Assembly: GCA_023253905.1 (NCBI GenBank)
Contig: JALREG010000380.1
Coordinates: 1-6,506, forward strand
Origin: Burkholderiaceae bacterium
GTDB taxonomy: Bacteria > Pseudomonadota > Gammaproteobacteria > Burkholderiales > Burkholderiaceae
Reading direction: 5' to 3'
DNA length: 6,506 nt
This document shows, piece after piece, positions 5,863 through 6,506 of the stretch (position 1 is its first letter; each line of letters starts with the position of its first letter). The position numbers were made by a program, and so were the translations under genes. The notes below the pieces were generated by a model. It saw nothing but the letters and a program-made list of their open reading frames with translations. It made no database searches and was not told the origin of the DNA.

Positions 5863-6506
5863 GGGGCTGAGCTCATCTGGATCAGGGGACACTCGTAGAG
5901 CTGCGCGTGGCCACCGGCATCTGATGTATAAACCACGCACCGCCCGTCCGGTGAAAACCGCGGGTGCGGGTGGGTGTGCTGCGGCGCATACACCTCAACC
6001 GGTCCGTCGTTATAGGGAAAAGGCGCTGCCCAGTGGCTGCCGGCATTGCTCGATTTGGGGGTGCAGAGTGGTGTTGCCGCGCCTGTCGCGAGATCGATCA
6101 GATGAATGCCGCGGTCTGGGAACGTGCTGTCGCATACTGCATGTCGGCCGTCGGGGGCAATTGCTGCATGCCAGGCGGGAAAGCGGGTGAGCCAGCGCAC
6201 GGCGCCTGTGTCAACGTTGAGCGCGCGCATGCCATGCGGCCAGTCGACAAACGAGAGTTCACGCGTGCCAGGAATCCACATCTCGTGAGTGATCCACTGC
6301 AGGCGATCGCGTCGCGGATACGGGTTCCATACCCGCCCGCCGTCGCGTGAGGTGCACCAGATACGGTTGGTGAGTGGGCCTGCAAAAAAGATCAGCTCAG
6401 CATCATCGGGATGAAATTGCGGGTGGCCGATCGTATCGCGCTCGAGGATGATGGTGCTGTCGCCCTTCTGCGTGTCGATCAGGTGAAACCGGGTGACGGG
6501 GCCAGC
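5859..6506 (-). CDS. Oligogalacturonate lyase-like beta-propeller protein (C-terminal part, cut by window edge)
   Basis: The reading frame is open from the right edge to the TGA at 5859-5861, giving 215 residues of a protein that in this family is about 380-400 long. An internal ATG at 6281 is not the start, because family motifs lie upstream of it. Repeated propeller blades are visible, for example IGHPQFHPDD (26-35 of the fragment), RIWCTSRDGG (48-57), THEMWIPGTREL (73-84) and the final HPHPRFSPDGRCVVYTSD (179-196). The metal site of oligogalacturonate lyase appears intact: H113, then Q176-x-x-H179-x-H181. The 63-residue spacing between the first histidine and the glutamine equals that of the known Yersinia enzyme (H287, Q350, H353, H355). 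R48 aligns with its catalytic arginine. Known enzymes cleave unsaturated digalacturonate by beta-elimination in the cytoplasm. No other pectin gene is visible, so the real substrate may differ. The signal peptide status cannot be seen. Confidence 0.88.
   Translation of the reverse strand, partial: AGPVTRFHLIDTQKGDSTIILERDTIGHPQFHPDDAELIFFAGPLTNRIWCTSRDGGRVWNPYPRRDRLQWITHEMWIPGTRELSFVDWPHGMRALNVDTGAVRWLTRFPAWHAAIAPDGRHAVCDSTFPDRGIHLIDLATGAATPLCTPKSSNAGSHWAAPFPYNDGPVEVYAPQHTHPHPRFSPDGRCVVYTSDAGGHAQLYECPLIQMSSAP

Noticed and set aside
5863..5940. Longer N-terminus for the amidohydrolase from a GTG at 5940
   Set aside because: The added 26 residues are basic and unlike the family, and would overlap the upstream gene by about 80 bp; the ATG at 5862 gives the usual ATGA junction just before the conserved LDVFSH motif.

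Overview
The window is GC-rich bacterial DNA, densely packed with protein genes and without RNA genes, mobile elements or CRISPR. A tripartite-tricarboxylate-type (Bug/TctC) periplasmic binding protein with no transporter genes beside it, a DUF1445 protein and short catabolic operons together suggest a betaproteobacterium of the Burkholderiales (Alcaligenaceae, Comamonadaceae or similar). This is an inference from gene content and style; no marker gene is present.

There are seven genes in two converging operons. The left operon (+ strand, 2-2939) encodes a Gfo/Idh/MocA NAD(P)-dependent oxidoreductase, a Bug/TctC solute-binding protein and a cytoplasmic NodB-fold (CE4, HpPgdA-like) deacetylase/amidohydrolase. 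The right operon (- strand, read from 6506 down to 2946) encodes the C-terminal part of an oligogalacturonate-lyase-like beta-propeller (cut by the window edge), an ACMSD-type amidohydrolase_2 protein, a DUF1445 protein (D-glutamate cyclase-like / putative hydro-lyase) and a Tat-exported alpha/beta hydrolase. The two operons meet tail to tail with 6 bp between their stop codons, and a short perfect inverted repeat spans both stops.

Genes within each operon are tightly joined. Four internal junctions are 4-bp ATGA or GTGA overlaps, and the left edge (GATGA) may be a fifth. The only real intergenic gap is 35 bp, before the binding-protein gene, and it carries a good ribosome binding site. Both promoters must lie outside the window.

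Taken together, the set looks like a locus for uptake and stepwise breakdown of a small carboxylated, perhaps cyclic-amide or sugar-acid, compound. It has a high-affinity binding protein, an exported esterase-like hydrolase, a lyase with an intact metal site, a redox enzyme, two C-N or C-C bond hydrolase/decarboxylase folds and a lactam/hydro-lyase family member. The substrate cannot be read from the sequence. I see no proof of a new defence or mobile system; the main novelty is the unusual gene combination and the variant metal-site motif in the amidohydrolase.
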